Origin: Streptomyces sp. TG1A-60
GTDB lineage: Bacteria > Actinomycetota > Actinomycetes > Streptomycetales > Streptomycetaceae
Direction: 5' to 3'
Length of the DNA: 64,000 nucleotides
NCBI RefSeq assembly: GCF_037201975.1
Contig: NZ_CP147520.1
Coordinates: 5,208,001 to 5,272,000, forward strand
Shown here: positions 15,660 to 24,108 of the stretch, in pieces
Layout of the letters: each line of letters starts with the position of its first letter
Numbering within the stretch: position 1 is the stretch's first letter
Position numbers and translations under genes: made by a program
Notes under the pieces: generated by a model
Seen by the model: the letters and a program-made list of their open reading frames with translations, nothing else
Database searches by the model: none
Told to the model about the DNA's origin: nothing

Positions 15660-16418
15660 CTAGATCGCCAACGAGAGCAGGACCGGGGTCGCTCCCCGGT
15701 TCAGCGTGTTCGCCGCCGCGCGGAGCCGGTGGGCGTGGGCCAGCGGGAGCGACAGGGCCAGGCAGCCGACGGCCGAGCCCGCCGTGATGGGGACGGCCGC
15801 GCAGACCGTGCCCGGCGCGTACTCCTGGAGGTCGAGGACCGGGACCGTGGGTGTCTGGGCGTCGAGCTTGCTCAGCAGCACCTTCTCACTGGTGATCGTG
15901 CGGGCGGTGAGCCGGGCCGGGCGGTGGCGCGAGAGGTGGTCGCGGCGGCCGTTGAGGTCGAGCTGGGCCAGCAGGCCCTTGCCGAAGGCGGTGGCGTGGG
16001 CGGAGGAGCGGAAGTCGACCCACTCGTGGACGGCCGGGGACGCCGGGCTGTCGGCCCAGCCGGTGACCTGGATCTCCCCGTCCAGATAACGGGTGACGTA
16101 GACGGCGGCGCCCACCGAGTCGCGCAGCCGGTCGAGGGTGTGCTGGAGCTGCTCGCGCAGGGCCTGGTCATGCCCCTGTGCGGAGCTCAGCCGGGCGAGT
16201 GCGGCACCGGTGACGTAGGCGCCGTCGGTGGTCTGTTCGACGTACCCCTCTCGGCGCAGCATCCGCAGGAGCGCGGTCAACCGCTCGCTGCCGACGCCGG
16301 TACGACGGGCCAGTTCGGCGTCGGTGACGCCACCTGCGTGCCGCGCCACCGTCTCCAGGACGCGCAGTGCGTTCTGGGCCGAGTGGTACGGCGCGGTCGG
16401 CTCGTGCTTGAGCGCCAC
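15660..16418 (-). CDS. IclR-family transcriptional regulator
   Basis: A 252-residue DNA-binding regulator. An N-terminal winged HTH (about 10-75: A-L-R-V-L-E-T-V, then E-L-A-R-R-T-G-V, then L-R-R-E-G-Y-V-E) is followed by an IclR effector domain (about 90-250: A-V-Y-V-T-R-Y, A-H-A-T-A-F-G-K-G-L-L-A, Y-A-P-G-T-V-C-A-A-V-P-I). The GTG start at 16418 has AGGGGG upstream and trims an unlikely 61-residue N-terminal extension. It lies 214 bp downstream of ehuA on the same strand and is the probable regulator of the transporter and linked enzymes. Its stop codon TAG is formed by the CTAG bordering mini-element A, so its native C-terminus may have been altered slightly. Confidence 0.9.
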   Translation of the reverse strand: MALKHEPTAPYHSAQNALRVLETVARHAGGVTDAELARRTGVGSERLTALLRMLRREGYVEQTTDGAYVTGAALARLSSAQGHDQALREQLQHTLDRLRDSVGAAVYVTRYLDGEIQVTGWADSPASPAVHEWVDFRSSAHATAFGKGLLAQLDLNGRRDHLSRHRPARLTARTITSEKVLLSKLDAQTPTVPVLDLQEYAPGTVCAAVPITAGSAVGCLALSLPLAHAHRLRAAANTLNRGATPVLLSLAI

Positions 16419-16632
16419 GGTTTCCCCCTGCGCTTCTCGGGCCGTCTGTCGGACAGCTTGCCGTCTCCCACGATACGGCCCAAGAGCGGTACGCGGAGGG
16501 GTTGTTCGCGAGAAAATCCGCAAACCCTCGGGCCCCTCAGCTGCCGGACCAGCACTCTGGCATATGTCAGAGGCATGGCCCGGCAAGCGGACCTCGGGCA
16601 TTCCCTCGCGGGTACGCGTTCACTCGGCGTAG

Positions 16633-17454
16633 TCAGAGGACCGCGCCGAGGAACTCCCGGGTACGTTCGTGCGAAGGGTCGCCGAAGATCTTCTCCGGGC
16701 TGCCTGACTCGATGACCTGGCCAGAATCGAACATCAGAACCTGATCCGAGATGTCCCGGGCGAAATTCATCTCGTGGGTCACGCAGAGCATCGTGATGTC
16801 GGTGGTGCGCGCGATGTCCCTGAGCAGGTCGAGTACGCCCGCGACCAGTTCGGGGTCGAGCGCGGACGTCACCTCGTCGAGGAGCAGCACCTGCGGACGC
16901 ATCGCCAGCGCCCGGGCGATGGCCACCCGCTGCTGCTGCCCGCCGGAGAGCTGGGACGGGTAGGAGTCGCACTTGTCGGCGAGACCCACCATGTCGAGCA
17001 GCTCACGGGCGCGCGCCTCTGCCTCGTCCTTGGACAGCCCGAGGACGGTGACGGGCGCCTCGGTGATGTTCCGCAGCACCTTCATGTTCGGGAAGAGGTT
17101 GAACTGCTGGAACACCATCCCGATGTTCTTGCGGACCTCCCGGCACTGCTTGTCGCTCGCAGGGAACAGCCGCTGCCCGTCGACGGTGATCGTGCCCTCG
17201 TCGGGCTTGACCAGTGTCATCAGCATCCGCAGGATCGTCGTCTTGCCGGAGCCGGACGGGCCGATCAGCGTGACGTGCTTGCCGGCGTCGACGGAGAAGT
17301 CCAGACCGTCTAGGACGGTGTTGCCGCCGAATCGTTTGGTCACGTTCTCGAACCGGATCAGCTCGGAGCGGGCCGAGGCCGGGGTGCCCGCGTCAGCCGG
17401 GTCACCGCCCGTGTTGGAGTCCGGTTCCTTCATCAGCGGGGTGTCAGCGGACAA
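16633..17454 (-). CDS. ehuA: ABC transporter ATP-binding protein, EhuA type
   Basis: A 273-residue cytoplasmic ATPase of the polar-amino-acid (PAAT) importer family. Walker A is G-P-S-G-S-G-K-T-T, the Q-loop lies in V-F-Q-Q-F-N-L-F, the signature is L-S-G-G-Q-Q-Q-R, Walker B is V-L-L-L-D-E and the switch His is in V-T-H-E-M-N. Residues 1-30 are an extra Pro/Asp-rich leader. It is last of four overlapping transporter genes (binding protein, two permeases, ATPase), the order of the ectoine importer ehuBCDA; its GTG start overlaps the preceding permease stop by 11 bp. The specificity is not proven: no eut ectoine-utilisation genes are present nearby, and the linked enzymes suggest another small acid or amide. 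Confidence 0.9.
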   Translation of the reverse strand: MSADTPLMKEPDSNTGGDPADAGTPASARSELIRFENVTKRFGGNTVLDGLDFSVDAGKHVTLIGPSGSGKTTILRMLMTLVKPDEGTITVDGQRLFPASDKQCREVRKNIGMVFQQFNLFPNMKVLRNITEAPVTVLGLSKDEAEARARELLDMVGLADKCDSYPSQLSGGQQQRVAIARALAMRPQVLLLDEVTSALDPELVAGVLDLLRDIARTTDITMLCVTHEMNFARDISDQVLMFDSGQVIESGSPEKIFGDPSHERTREFLGAVL

Positions 17455-18094
17455 GACGACGCTCCAGGGCTCGCAGGAGAAGAGAGGCGGGATAGGCGAT
17501 GAGGATGAAGGCGATGCCGACGGCCACGATGGGCTCGTTCATCTGGAAGGTCTGGGAACCGAACTGGCGTGCCTCGCCGAGCATCTCCAGCACACCGATG
17601 ACCATCAGCATCGGCGAGTCCTTCAGCATCGCGATGACGTAGTTGCCGAGGGCGGGCACGACCCGGCGCAGCGCCTGCGGCAGGATCACCGAGGTCCAGG
17701 TGCGCGAGCGCGGCAGGCTGAGCGCCGTCGCCGCCTCCCACTGCCCGGTGGGTACACCGTCGATGCCGGCGCGGTACACTTCGGCGGTGTACGTCGAGTA
17801 GTGCAGCCCGAGGCCGAGGATGCCGGTGGCCAGCGGGGAGAGGGTCAGACCCCATTCGGGCAGCACGTAGAAGAGGAAGAACAGCTGCACGAGCAGCGGG
17901 GTGTTGCGGATGAACTCCGTGACCGCCTTGACCGGCCAGCTCACCACCTTCAGCGGTGATCGCTGGGCGAGGGCCCAGACGAGGCCGAGGGAGAAGGCGA
18001 GCAGCGAGCCCCACAGCAGGGCCTGCAGGGTGACCAGTACGCCGTCCCAGAAGGCGGGCATGAAGTCGCCCAGGGTGGACCAGTTCCACGTCAT
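17444..18094 (-). CDS. ehuD: ABC transporter permease, EhuD type
   Basis: A 216-residue inner-membrane permease of the HisMQ type. Five membrane segments are visible, starting at about 18-40, with the N-terminal F-W-D-G-V-L-V-T-L block typical of amino-acid permeases. The EAA loop that contacts the ATPase is seen as E-A-A-T-A-L-S-L-P-R, followed by I-L-P-Q-A-L-R. The start overlaps the stop of the preceding permease by 4 bp (ATGA) and has GGAGGTG upstream. It should form a heterodimeric channel with the ehuC product. Annotated as ectoine-type from gene order and family resemblance. Confidence 0.9.
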   Translation of the reverse strand: MTWNWSTLGDFMPAFWDGVLVTLQALLWGSLLAFSLGLVWALAQRSPLKVVSWPVKAVTEFIRNTPLLVQLFFLFYVLPEWGLTLSPLATGILGLGLHYSTYTAEVYRAGIDGVPTGQWEAATALSLPRSRTWTSVILPQALRRVVPALGNYVIAMLKDSPMLMVIGVLEMLGEARQFGSQTFQMNEPIVAVGIAFILIAYPASLLLRALERRLVR

Positions 18095-18909
18095 GAGGCA
18101 CCTCCGGGAGCGGATGTCTTGGCGGCTCCTCCGGCTGTGCCACCGGCTCCGGCCAGGTCCTGGGGGCGTCCGGTGACCGCCCTGCGCGGTTTGGGGCCGC
18201 CCTTCTCGGGGGCCCGGCCGATGCCGGCCTTGGCCCGCCGTTCGACCTGCCTCATCACCCGGGTGATGAGGAAGGCGAGGACGAAGTACATGACGAGGAT
18301 CACCGTGTACACCGGGGCGCTCTGCCCGGTGGCGTTGCGCACCAACTGGGCGGCGAAGGTGATGTCGGCGACGCCCAGCACGGACACCAGGGCCGTGCCC
18401 TTCAGCAGCTCGATCAGCAGGTTGCAGAAGGGCGGCACCATCTCCGGCCAGGCCTGCGGCAGTACGATCTTCCGCAGCCGCTGGCCGGGCGTGAAGCTCA
18501 GCGCCACCCCCGCCTCGCGCTGCGCCGCCGGCACCGCGGCCACCGCGCCGCGCACGATCTCCGAGCCGTAGGCGCCGTAGGTGCAGCCCAGGGTGAGCAC
18601 GGCGGCCCACATCGGGACGAGCTGCCAGCCGAGGGTCAGCGGCACCACGAAGAACACCCAGATCATCAGGACCAGGGCGGAGGTGCCGCGGAAGATCTCG
18701 AAGTACGCGCCCGCCACGAACCGCACGATCCACAGCCGGTGCGAACGGGCGATCCCCACGGCGAAGGCGACGGCCGCGCCGAGGGCGGCGCTGTACACGG
18801 TCAGCTGGACGGTGATCCACACGCCGCGCAGGATCAGCTCCCACAGACCCGAGCTGAAGCTGAGGTCGTCGAGGAAGCCGGCGGCGTTCACCTCGTTCAT
18901 GGCACTCAT
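18091..18909 (-). CDS. ehuC: ABC transporter permease, EhuC type
   Basis: A 272-residue inner-membrane permease paired with EhuD. Membrane segments begin at about residue 30 (W-I-T-V-Q-L-T-V-Y). The EAA motif is R-E-A-G-V-A-L-S-F-T-P-G-Q followed by I-V-L-P-Q-A-W-P. About 50 extra residues at the C-terminus (K-A-G-I-G-R onward, basic and Gly/Ala-rich) exceed the usual permease length and lie in the cytoplasm. The ATG at 18909 overlaps the ehuB stop (ATGA); an ATG nine bases upstream is also in frame. Confidence 0.9.
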   Translation of the reverse strand: MSAMNEVNAAGFLDDLSFSSGLWELILRGVWITVQLTVYSAALGAAVAFAVGIARSHRLWIVRFVAGAYFEIFRGTSALVLMIWVFFVVPLTLGWQLVPMWAAVLTLGCTYGAYGSEIVRGAVAAVPAAQREAGVALSFTPGQRLRKIVLPQAWPEMVPPFCNLLIELLKGTALVSVLGVADITFAAQLVRNATGQSAPVYTVILVMYFVLAFLITRVMRQVERRAKAGIGRAPEKGGPKPRRAVTGRPQDLAGAGGTAGGAAKTSAPGGAS

Positions 18910-19874
18910 GAGCGGCACTTCTCCTCCGCCGTGATGTCGGTCATCTGGTCCTTCGAGAACCCGAAGGGCCGCATGACCTCCAGCAGTTCGCCGCTCCGCT
19001 TCATCTTGTGCAGCTCGCGGTTGAAGGCGTCCCGCAGATTCCGCTCCGGCAGCCGGAACGCGAAGCCGCCGACGTCGATGACCGGTTCGCCGTCCACGTA
19101 CGGGGTGACCTCGTCGGTCGCCTCGACCTTCGTGCTCCCGGTCTGCTCGACGACGTTCCGCACGGTGACGGCGGTGCCCACGAACACGTCGACCCGGCCC
19201 TGTTCGACGGCGAGGAGACCGGCCAGCTGGTCCGGCAGGGTGTCGATCTTCTTCACCCCGGCCTCTTTGGCGTAGTCGATCTCCGCGTAGCCGATACCGG
19301 TCGCCATACGGGCCCCGGTCCGGGCGATGTCGGTGTAGGTGCGCAGGTTCTTCGGATTCCCCTTGCGCACGATGAAGGCGTCCTTCATCTGGTACTCGGG
19401 GTCCGCGAAGAGCACCTGCTCACAGCGGTCCGGTTTGATGTACATACCTGCGGCGACCACGTCGAACTGCAGTGAGTTCAGTCCGAAGATCAGCGAACCG
19501 AACTCGGTGGGGAACGGTTCGACGTGTTCGACGCCGAGTCGGCGGAAGATGCGGGTCGCGATGGCCGGGGCGGAGCCCGTGATCTCGCCGTCCCTGTCGA
19601 TATAGCCGTACGGCTGCTCGCCCGCGATGCCCAGCCGTACGGTGCCCTTCGCCCGGAGCTGCTCCAACAACTGGCCACCGTCGCCGGTGTCGGCGGTGGC
19701 CACCCGGCTGCACCCGCTGCTCGCACCGACCACCGCGCCCGTGGTGACCAGGGCGGCGGCGCCGGTGAGCAGGGTGCGGCGGGGTATGCCGGGTCTGCCT
19801 GTCCGTCGGGAGTCCTCGTCGTGTGCCTGCACTTGAACCATGGGCGCGCGGCTACCCGAGACGCCGATGGCCAT
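18906..19874 (-). CDS. ehuB: Substrate-binding lipoprotein, EhuB type
   Basis: A 322-residue extracytoplasmic solute-binding protein of family 3 (SBP_bac_3). The N-terminus has R-R-T-L-L-T-G, a hydrophobic stretch and S-S-G-C, the look of a Tat-exported lipoprotein. The binding domain starts around V-R-L-G-I-A-G-E-Q-P-Y-G-Y and contains the L-N-S-L-Q-F-D-V-V-A-A-G-M block. It captures the ligand for EhuCD/EhuA. The ATG at 19874 has GGAAA ten bases upstream; ATG 19841 is a shorter alternative. It is first in the transporter operon and divergent from the DUF3830 gene (162 bp apart). Ligand assumed to be a polar amino-acid-like compound; ectoine is only a family label here. Confidence 0.88.
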   Translation of the reverse strand: MAIGVSGSRAPMVQVQAHDEDSRRTGRPGIPRRTLLTGAAALVTTGAVVGASSGCSRVATADTGDGGQLLEQLRAKGTVRLGIAGEQPYGYIDRDGEITGSAPAIATRIFRRLGVEHVEPFPTEFGSLIFGLNSLQFDVVAAGMYIKPDRCEQVLFADPEYQMKDAFIVRKGNPKNLRTYTDIARTGARMATGIGYAEIDYAKEAGVKKIDTLPDQLAGLLAVEQGRVDVFVGTAVTVRNVVEQTGSTKVEATDEVTPYVDGEPVIDVGGFAFRLPERNLRDAFNRELHKMKRSGELLEVMRPFGFSKDQMTDITAEEKCRS

Positions 19875-20036
19875 GCCAGTTTTTTCCGGTCTTTCTCGCG
19901 GGCGCATCGAGGCGCGTCCGATTCAGACGCGTCCGGCGGGGGCAGACGACCCGGGAAGAGTGCTCAGGACCGCTCCCGAGTGCTGAAGCGTGCTGGAGAG
20001 TTCCGAGGGGTTCTCGGGAGACGTGAGGAGGCGTCA

Positions 20037-20531
20037 ATGGCGGAACGCCGTGTCGAGGTCACGCTCGACCGCCGAGGGGTCCGCTGCACGGCCCGGTTGC
20101 TCGACGACCGCGCGCCGGTCACCTGCGCGGCGGTATGGGACGCCCTGCCCCTGGCCGGTGACGTGTACCACGCCAAGTACGCCCGCAACGAGATCTACGC
20201 CCTCTTCCCGCCCTTCGCCGCGCACGAGCCGCCCCTGGAGAACCCCACCGTCACCCCCATCCCCGGCGACCTCTGCTACTTCTCCTTCGCCGGCACCGAG
20301 TTGGCCACCGACGCCTACGGCTACGACCGCGACGTCCGCCCCGGCACCACCCTCGTCGACCTGGCTCTCTTCTACGAACGCAACAACCTCCTCCTGAACG
20401 GCGACGTGGGCTGGGTGCCGGGGATCGTCTGGGGCCAGGTGATCGAGGGACTGGACGAGATGGCGGAGGCGTGCAACGACCTGTGGCGTACGGGCGCGCT
20501 GGGGGAGACGCTGACATTCCGCCGAGCGTGA
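20037..20531 (+). CDS. DUF3830 family protein (cyclophilin-like fold)
   Basis: A 164-residue cytoplasmic protein with the family hallmarks A-P-V-T-C-A-A-V-W-D, H-A-K-Y-A-R-N-E-I-Y, P-I-P-G-D-L-C-Y-F and Y-E-R-N-N-L-L. Structures of relatives show a cyclophilin-like barrel; no enzymatic role is established. A strong GAGGAGG sits six bases before the ATG. It is divergent from the EhuB-type transporter and next to an amidase, and homologues are commonly found beside amidases and Asp/Glu racemase-like enzymes, so a role in the same uptake or degradation route is inferred. Confidence 0.85.
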   Translation: MAERRVEVTLDRRGVRCTARLLDDRAPVTCAAVWDALPLAGDVYHAKYARNEIYALFPPFAAHEPPLENPTVTPIPGDLCYFSFAGTELATDAYGYDRDVRPGTTLVDLALFYERNNLLLNGDVGWVPGIVWGQVIEGLDEMAEACNDLWRTGALGETLTFRRA

Positions 20532-20644
20532 CGTCCCGGGGCGGGTTGTCCGTCTGCGGGTGATCGGGGGCTGGTCGCGCGGTTGCCCGCGCTCCTGAAA
20601 AGCAGGGTCCGCGCCCCGTGCTTTCCGGCCCGCCAGGGCCGTCC

Positions 20645-20693
20645 TTCAGGGGCGCGGGGAACCGCGCGTTTCAGGGGCGCGGGGAACTGCGCG
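20645..20693. repeat. Two tandem copies of an abundant Streptomyces intergenic repeat
   Basis: TTCAGGGGCGCGGGGAACYG followed by CGCG occurs at 20645-20668 and again at 20670-20693. Closely similar sequence in opposite orientation occurs at 39692-39717. This motif is very common in Streptomyces intergenic regions, function unknown. The second copy supplies the stop codon and last residues (S-S-P-R-P) of the amidase on the minus strand. Confidence 0.75.
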
Positions 20694-22089
20694 AGCAAGG
20701 CGGAGCCACCCCCGCCACCCCCGCCTCGTACAAGGCGTGCCCCACCCGCAGCACCACATCGTCCCGATGCCGGGCCGCGACCACCTGAAGCCCCACCGGC
20801 AGCCCGCCCCCGTCCACCCCCACCGGCACACTCGCCGCGGGCTGCTGCGTGAGGTTGAACGGATACGTGAACGGCGTCCACCCCGTCCACCGCCGGTACC
20901 CCGCCCCGCGCGGCACCTCCACCCCCGCCTCGAAGGCCGTCACCGGCAACGCGGGCGTGACAAGAACGTCGTACCGCTCATGAAACGCCCCCATCCGCCG
21001 TCCGAGGTCCATCCGCACATCCACGGCGGCCAGGTAGTCCAACGCGGAGGCCCTCGCCCCGATCTCCCGGATCTCCCGCAACCCGGGGTCCAGCACCTCC
21101 CGCCGCCGCGCCCCGAGCCGCTGTGTCACCCGGGCCGCCCCGCTGAACCACAGCGTGTGGAACGCCTCAACGGGATCGGAGAAGTCGGGGTCGGCCTCGG
21201 TCACGTACGCCCCGAGCCCGGCCAGCGCCTCCACGGCCCGCCGCACGGCGAGGGCGACGCCCGGCTGCACGGCGACCTGGCCGCCCAGCGAGGCCGAGTA
21301 CGCGACCCGCAGCCCCCGCACCCCACCGGCGAGCGTGTCCACGAAGGACCCGGACGCGGGCCCGAGCGCCGACCAGTCGCGCGCGTCGGGCCCGCTGATC
21401 ACGTCGAGCAGCAGCGCGGCGTCCGCGGCGTCCCGGGCCAGCGGCCCCACATGGGCCAGCGTGCCGAAGGCGCTCGCGGGATACAGCGGCACCCGCCCGT
21501 ACGTGGGCTTCAGCCCGAACACCCCGCAGAAGGCGGCCGGGATACGCACACTGCCACCGCCGTCGGTGCCGAGCGCCAGCGGCCCGGCGCCGAGCGCGAC
21601 GGCCGCCGCGGCGCCCCCGCTGGAACCCCCGGCCGTGCGGGAGAGGTCGTACGGATTCCGCGTCACCCCGCTCAGCGGCGAGTCGGTGACGCCCTTCCAG
21701 CCGAACTCGGGCGTCGTGGTCTTTCCCAGGAAGACGGCCCCCTGCTCCCGCAGCCGGGCCACGGAGGGCGCGTCCTCGTCCCAACTCCCCTTCGCCGAAA
21801 CGGTTTTGGAGCCCTTCAGGGTCGGTGCGCCCCGCATCAGCAGGATGTCCTTCACCGTCACCGGCACCCCGTCCACCGCCCCGGCCGGCTCACCGCGCCG
21901 CCAGCGTTCCTCCGCTGACCGGGCCCGCGCGAGAGCCGCCTCGGCGTCGACGCGCACGAAGGCGTTAACCTCCGGCTGCACGCGCTCGGCCCGCTCCAGG
22001 GCGGCGCGCGTCACCTCCACGGGACTGAACTCGCCCTTGCGGAAGCCCTCCACGAGTCGTACGGCGGACAGTTCCGTCAGTTCCGGCAT
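20671..22089 (-). CDS. Amidase-signature-family amidohydrolase
   Basis: A 472-residue amidase that would hydrolyse an amide or carbamoyl bond. The Ser-cisSer-Lys triad is intact: K80 in V-T-V-K-D, S156 in the G-G-S-S-G-G loop and S180 in G-T-D-G-G-G-S-V-R. The family I-P-A-A-F-C-G block follows. Substrate specificity cannot be read. ATG 22089 has GAGAGG upstream; a much longer in-frame extension runs into the next gene in another frame and is rejected. It lies 20 bp downstream of the 2-hydroxyacid dehydrogenase gene, so the two form an operon. The last few residues come from a widespread repeat sequence, suggesting a modified C-terminus. Confidence 0.9.
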   Translation of the reverse strand: MPELTELSAVRLVEGFRKGEFSPVEVTRAALERAERVQPEVNAFVRVDAEAALARARSAEERWRRGEPAGAVDGVPVTVKDILLMRGAPTLKGSKTVSAKGSWDEDAPSVARLREQGAVFLGKTTTPEFGWKGVTDSPLSGVTRNPYDLSRTAGGSSGGAAAAVALGAGPLALGTDGGGSVRIPAAFCGVFGLKPTYGRVPLYPASAFGTLAHVGPLARDAADAALLLDVISGPDARDWSALGPASGSFVDTLAGGVRGLRVAYSASLGGQVAVQPGVALAVRRAVEALAGLGAYVTEADPDFSDPVEAFHTLWFSGAARVTQRLGARRREVLDPGLREIREIGARASALDYLAAVDVRMDLGRRMGAFHERYDVLVTPALPVTAFEAGVEVPRGAGYRRWTGWTPFTYPFNLTQQPAASVPVGVDGGGLPVGLQVVAARHRDDVVLRVGHALYEAGVAGVAPPCSRSSPRP

Positions 22090-22109
22090 CCGGTTCCTCT
22101 CAGGGCGGT

Positions 22110-23069
22110 TCAGTGCCCGGGCACGTACCCGCGCCGCTTGTCGACCACGTTGGGCAGCGGCTTTCCCGCCTCCCACAGCTCGAACAACTCCACGAACTGG
22201 GCGCCGAGTTCGTCCCGCCACCCCACCGTGTCCCCGCTCATGTGGGGCGAGACGATCAGACCGGGCACGTCCCACAGCGGGTCGCCCGGGCCCAGCGGCT
22301 CGCGCTCGAAGACATCCAGCGCCGCCCCCGCGATCCACCGCTTCCGCAGCGCCTCCACGAGGGCGTCCTCCACGACGAGCTGGCCACGCCCCACGTTGAC
22401 GAAGCGCGCGGACGGCTGCATGACCCCGAAGCGCCGGGCGTCGAACATGCCACGGGTCGACCGAGTCAGGGGCGCGGCCACGATCACCCAGTCGGTGCGG
22501 GCCAGCAGCCGGTCCAGCTCCTCGGGACCGTGGACGCCGGCGCGCGCGACCCGTCCGACCAGGGCCGTGTGGAGCCCGAGGGCCTTGAGGCGGTGCGCGA
22601 TCGCCCGCCCGATGGGCCCGGAGCCCACCACGCACGCCCGGCCGCCCGCCACCCGCAGCGACTCCCGGTGCCGCCACTCCCGCCGCCCCTGCAGCTCCCA
22701 GGTGCGCGGCAGGTCCTTGGCCATGCTCAGGACGAGCGCGGCGACGTACTCGGCGATCGGCTCGTCGAAGATCCCGCGCGCGTTCGTCACCACGGTGTCG
22801 TCGTCGGCGGCGAGTTCGGGGCACAGCAGATGGTCCACGCCCGCGCTCGCGGTGTGCACCCAGCGCGGTCGCGGCCCGTCGCCCGGCCAGGCGTCCCGGA
22901 CCGCACGGGAGGCGAAGTCCCACACCAGCAGCACGTCGGCGTACGGCAGCCGTTCGGCCAGCGTCGAGGCGTCGGCGTACTCGATCGTGGCCCGCCCGGT
23001 GAGCCGCCCGAGCCGGGGGCGCGGCTCGGCGTCGAGGACGAGGAGGTGGGGTCGGTGCGTCGAGGTCAT
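22110..23069 (-). CDS. D-2-hydroxyacid dehydrogenase family protein
   Basis: A 319-residue NAD(P)-dependent oxidoreductase interconverting a 2-oxoacid and a D-2-hydroxyacid. The nucleotide-binding fold has G-S-G-P-I-G-R around residue 150. The catalytic set is R228 in N-V-G-R-G, the Glu of D-V-F-E-R-E-P-L (about 255-257) and H276 in S-P-H-M-S. Length is slightly short but normal for the GhrA/SerA-like subgroup. It is first in a two-gene operon with the amidase, and divergent from the two Asp/Glu racemase-like genes across about 230 bp that must hold both promoters. It may process the 2-oxo or hydroxyacid released in the linked pathway (inference). Confidence 0.9.
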   Translation of the reverse strand: MTSTHRPHLLVLDAEPRPRLGRLTGRATIEYADASTLAERLPYADVLLVWDFASRAVRDAWPGDGPRPRWVHTASAGVDHLLCPELAADDDTVVTNARGIFDEPIAEYVAALVLSMAKDLPRTWELQGRREWRHRESLRVAGGRACVVGSGPIGRAIAHRLKALGLHTALVGRVARAGVHGPEELDRLLARTDWVIVAAPLTRSTRGMFDARRFGVMQPSARFVNVGRGQLVVEDALVEALRKRWIAGAALDVFEREPLGPGDPLWDVPGLIVSPHMSGDTVGWRDELGAQFVELFELWEAGKPLPNVVDKRRGYVPGH

Positions 23070-23298
23070 AGGCCTGCGTGAACCTCCGTCGAGGTCATGG
23101 ACGCGCGAAACCGCCCGTCGTACGTCCGGAGCCGGCCCCGCACCGCTCCCTCACTGACGGAAGCGGCTCGGTCGGCCCCGCGGGATGCTTGTGACATGCA
23201 CTGATTGACCACGCTCGCACCCGAACCTACCTTCGTCAACACGGACTTGCGCACGGTCTGTCGTCCGCCCATCTCTTTCCGTGAGGCCGGTGGCTGTC

Positions 23299-24108
23299 AT
23301 GAACGTCTCCTTCCTCGGTGGACCCCGGCCGCAGCGCGGCGTCGGTGTCATCGCCCCGTTCGACTTCGCCCTCGACCGCGAGCTGTGGCGATGGGTCCCG
23401 GACGACGTCTCCCTCCATCTGACCCGGACCCCGTACGTCCCGGTCGAGGTGAGTCTCGACCTGGCCCGGCTGGTCTCCGAGCACGAAACGCTCCACGAGG
23501 GGGTACGGGCCCTGAACGAGGTCGCGCCCGCGGTCGTGGCCTACGCCTGCACCAGCGGCAGCTTCGTCGGCGGGATCGCGGGGGAGCGGGCGATGGGAGA
23601 GGCGATGACCCGCGCGGGCGCCGCGCACGCCGTCACCACCTCGGGCGCGCTGCTCGACGCGCTGGCCGAGCTGGCCGTGCGCCGGGTCGCGCTGGTCACC
23701 CCGTACACCGTCTCGGTGACCCGGTCCCTGGAGGGGTACCTGGCCGAGGCGGGCGTCATGGTCACCGGCCGCGCCTCGCTCGGCCTGGTCCGGCACATCT
23801 GGAAGGTCCCCTACCGCGATGTGGTCGACATGGCCCGCCGCGCCGTCGGCCCGACCGCGCCGGACGCCCTCTTCATCTCCTGCACCAACCTGCCCACGTA
23901 CGACGTCATCCCGCAGCTGGAAGCGGAACTGCGGATGCCGGTCATCTCGGCCAACCAGGTGACGATATGGGCGGCACTGCGTCACCTGGGTACTCGGGCG
24001 GTGGGTCCGTACCAGGCTCTGCTCGACGAGTCCGCCAGGCAGACCTTCGGCCGAGGATCCGTACCGCCACCGCCGGTACTGCCGGAAGAACAGGAAGGTT
24101 GGGCATGA
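23299..24108 (+). CDS. Maleate isomerase / arylmalonate decarboxylase-like enzyme (two-Cys form)
   Basis: A 269-residue member of the Asp/Glu racemase superfamily, closest in pattern to maleate cis-trans isomerase and EutA-like proteins. Two catalytic cysteines are visible: C84 in A-C-T-S-G-S-F and C195 in S-C-T-N-L-P-T, each in the usual thiol-plus-Ser/Thr loop. Such enzymes use the Cys pair for cofactor-free proton transfer or isomerisation of dicarboxylates. ATG 23299 has GAGG upstream; GTG 23281 is an alternative. It is coupled to the following paralogue by a 4-bp ATGA overlap. The substrate is unknown; the clustered amidase and dehydrogenase suggest a C4-C5 acid derived from an amide (inference). 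Confidence 0.85.
   Translation: MNVSFLGGPRPQRGVGVIAPFDFALDRELWRWVPDDVSLHLTRTPYVPVEVSLDLARLVSEHETLHEGVRALNEVAPAVVAYACTSGSFVGGIAGERAMGEAMTRAGAAHAVTTSGALLDALAELAVRRVALVTPYTVSVTRSLEGYLAEAGVMVTGRASLGLVRHIWKVPYRDVVDMARRAVGPTAPDALFISCTNLPTYDVIPQLEAELRMPVISANQVTIWAALRHLGTRAVGPYQALLDESARQTFGRGSVPPPPVLPEEQEGWA

Noticed and set aside
16633..19874. Firm assignment of the ABC transporter to ectoine uptake
   Set aside because: Gene order and family fit EhuBCDA, but no ectoine-degradation enzymes are present. The symbols are kept as family labels only.
20671..22923. A single 750-residue protein joining the amidase to a long N-terminal extension
   Set aside because: The extension is Arg/Gly-rich, lies over the dehydrogenase gene in another frame, and the amidase has its own ATG (22089) with a Shine-Dalgarno.
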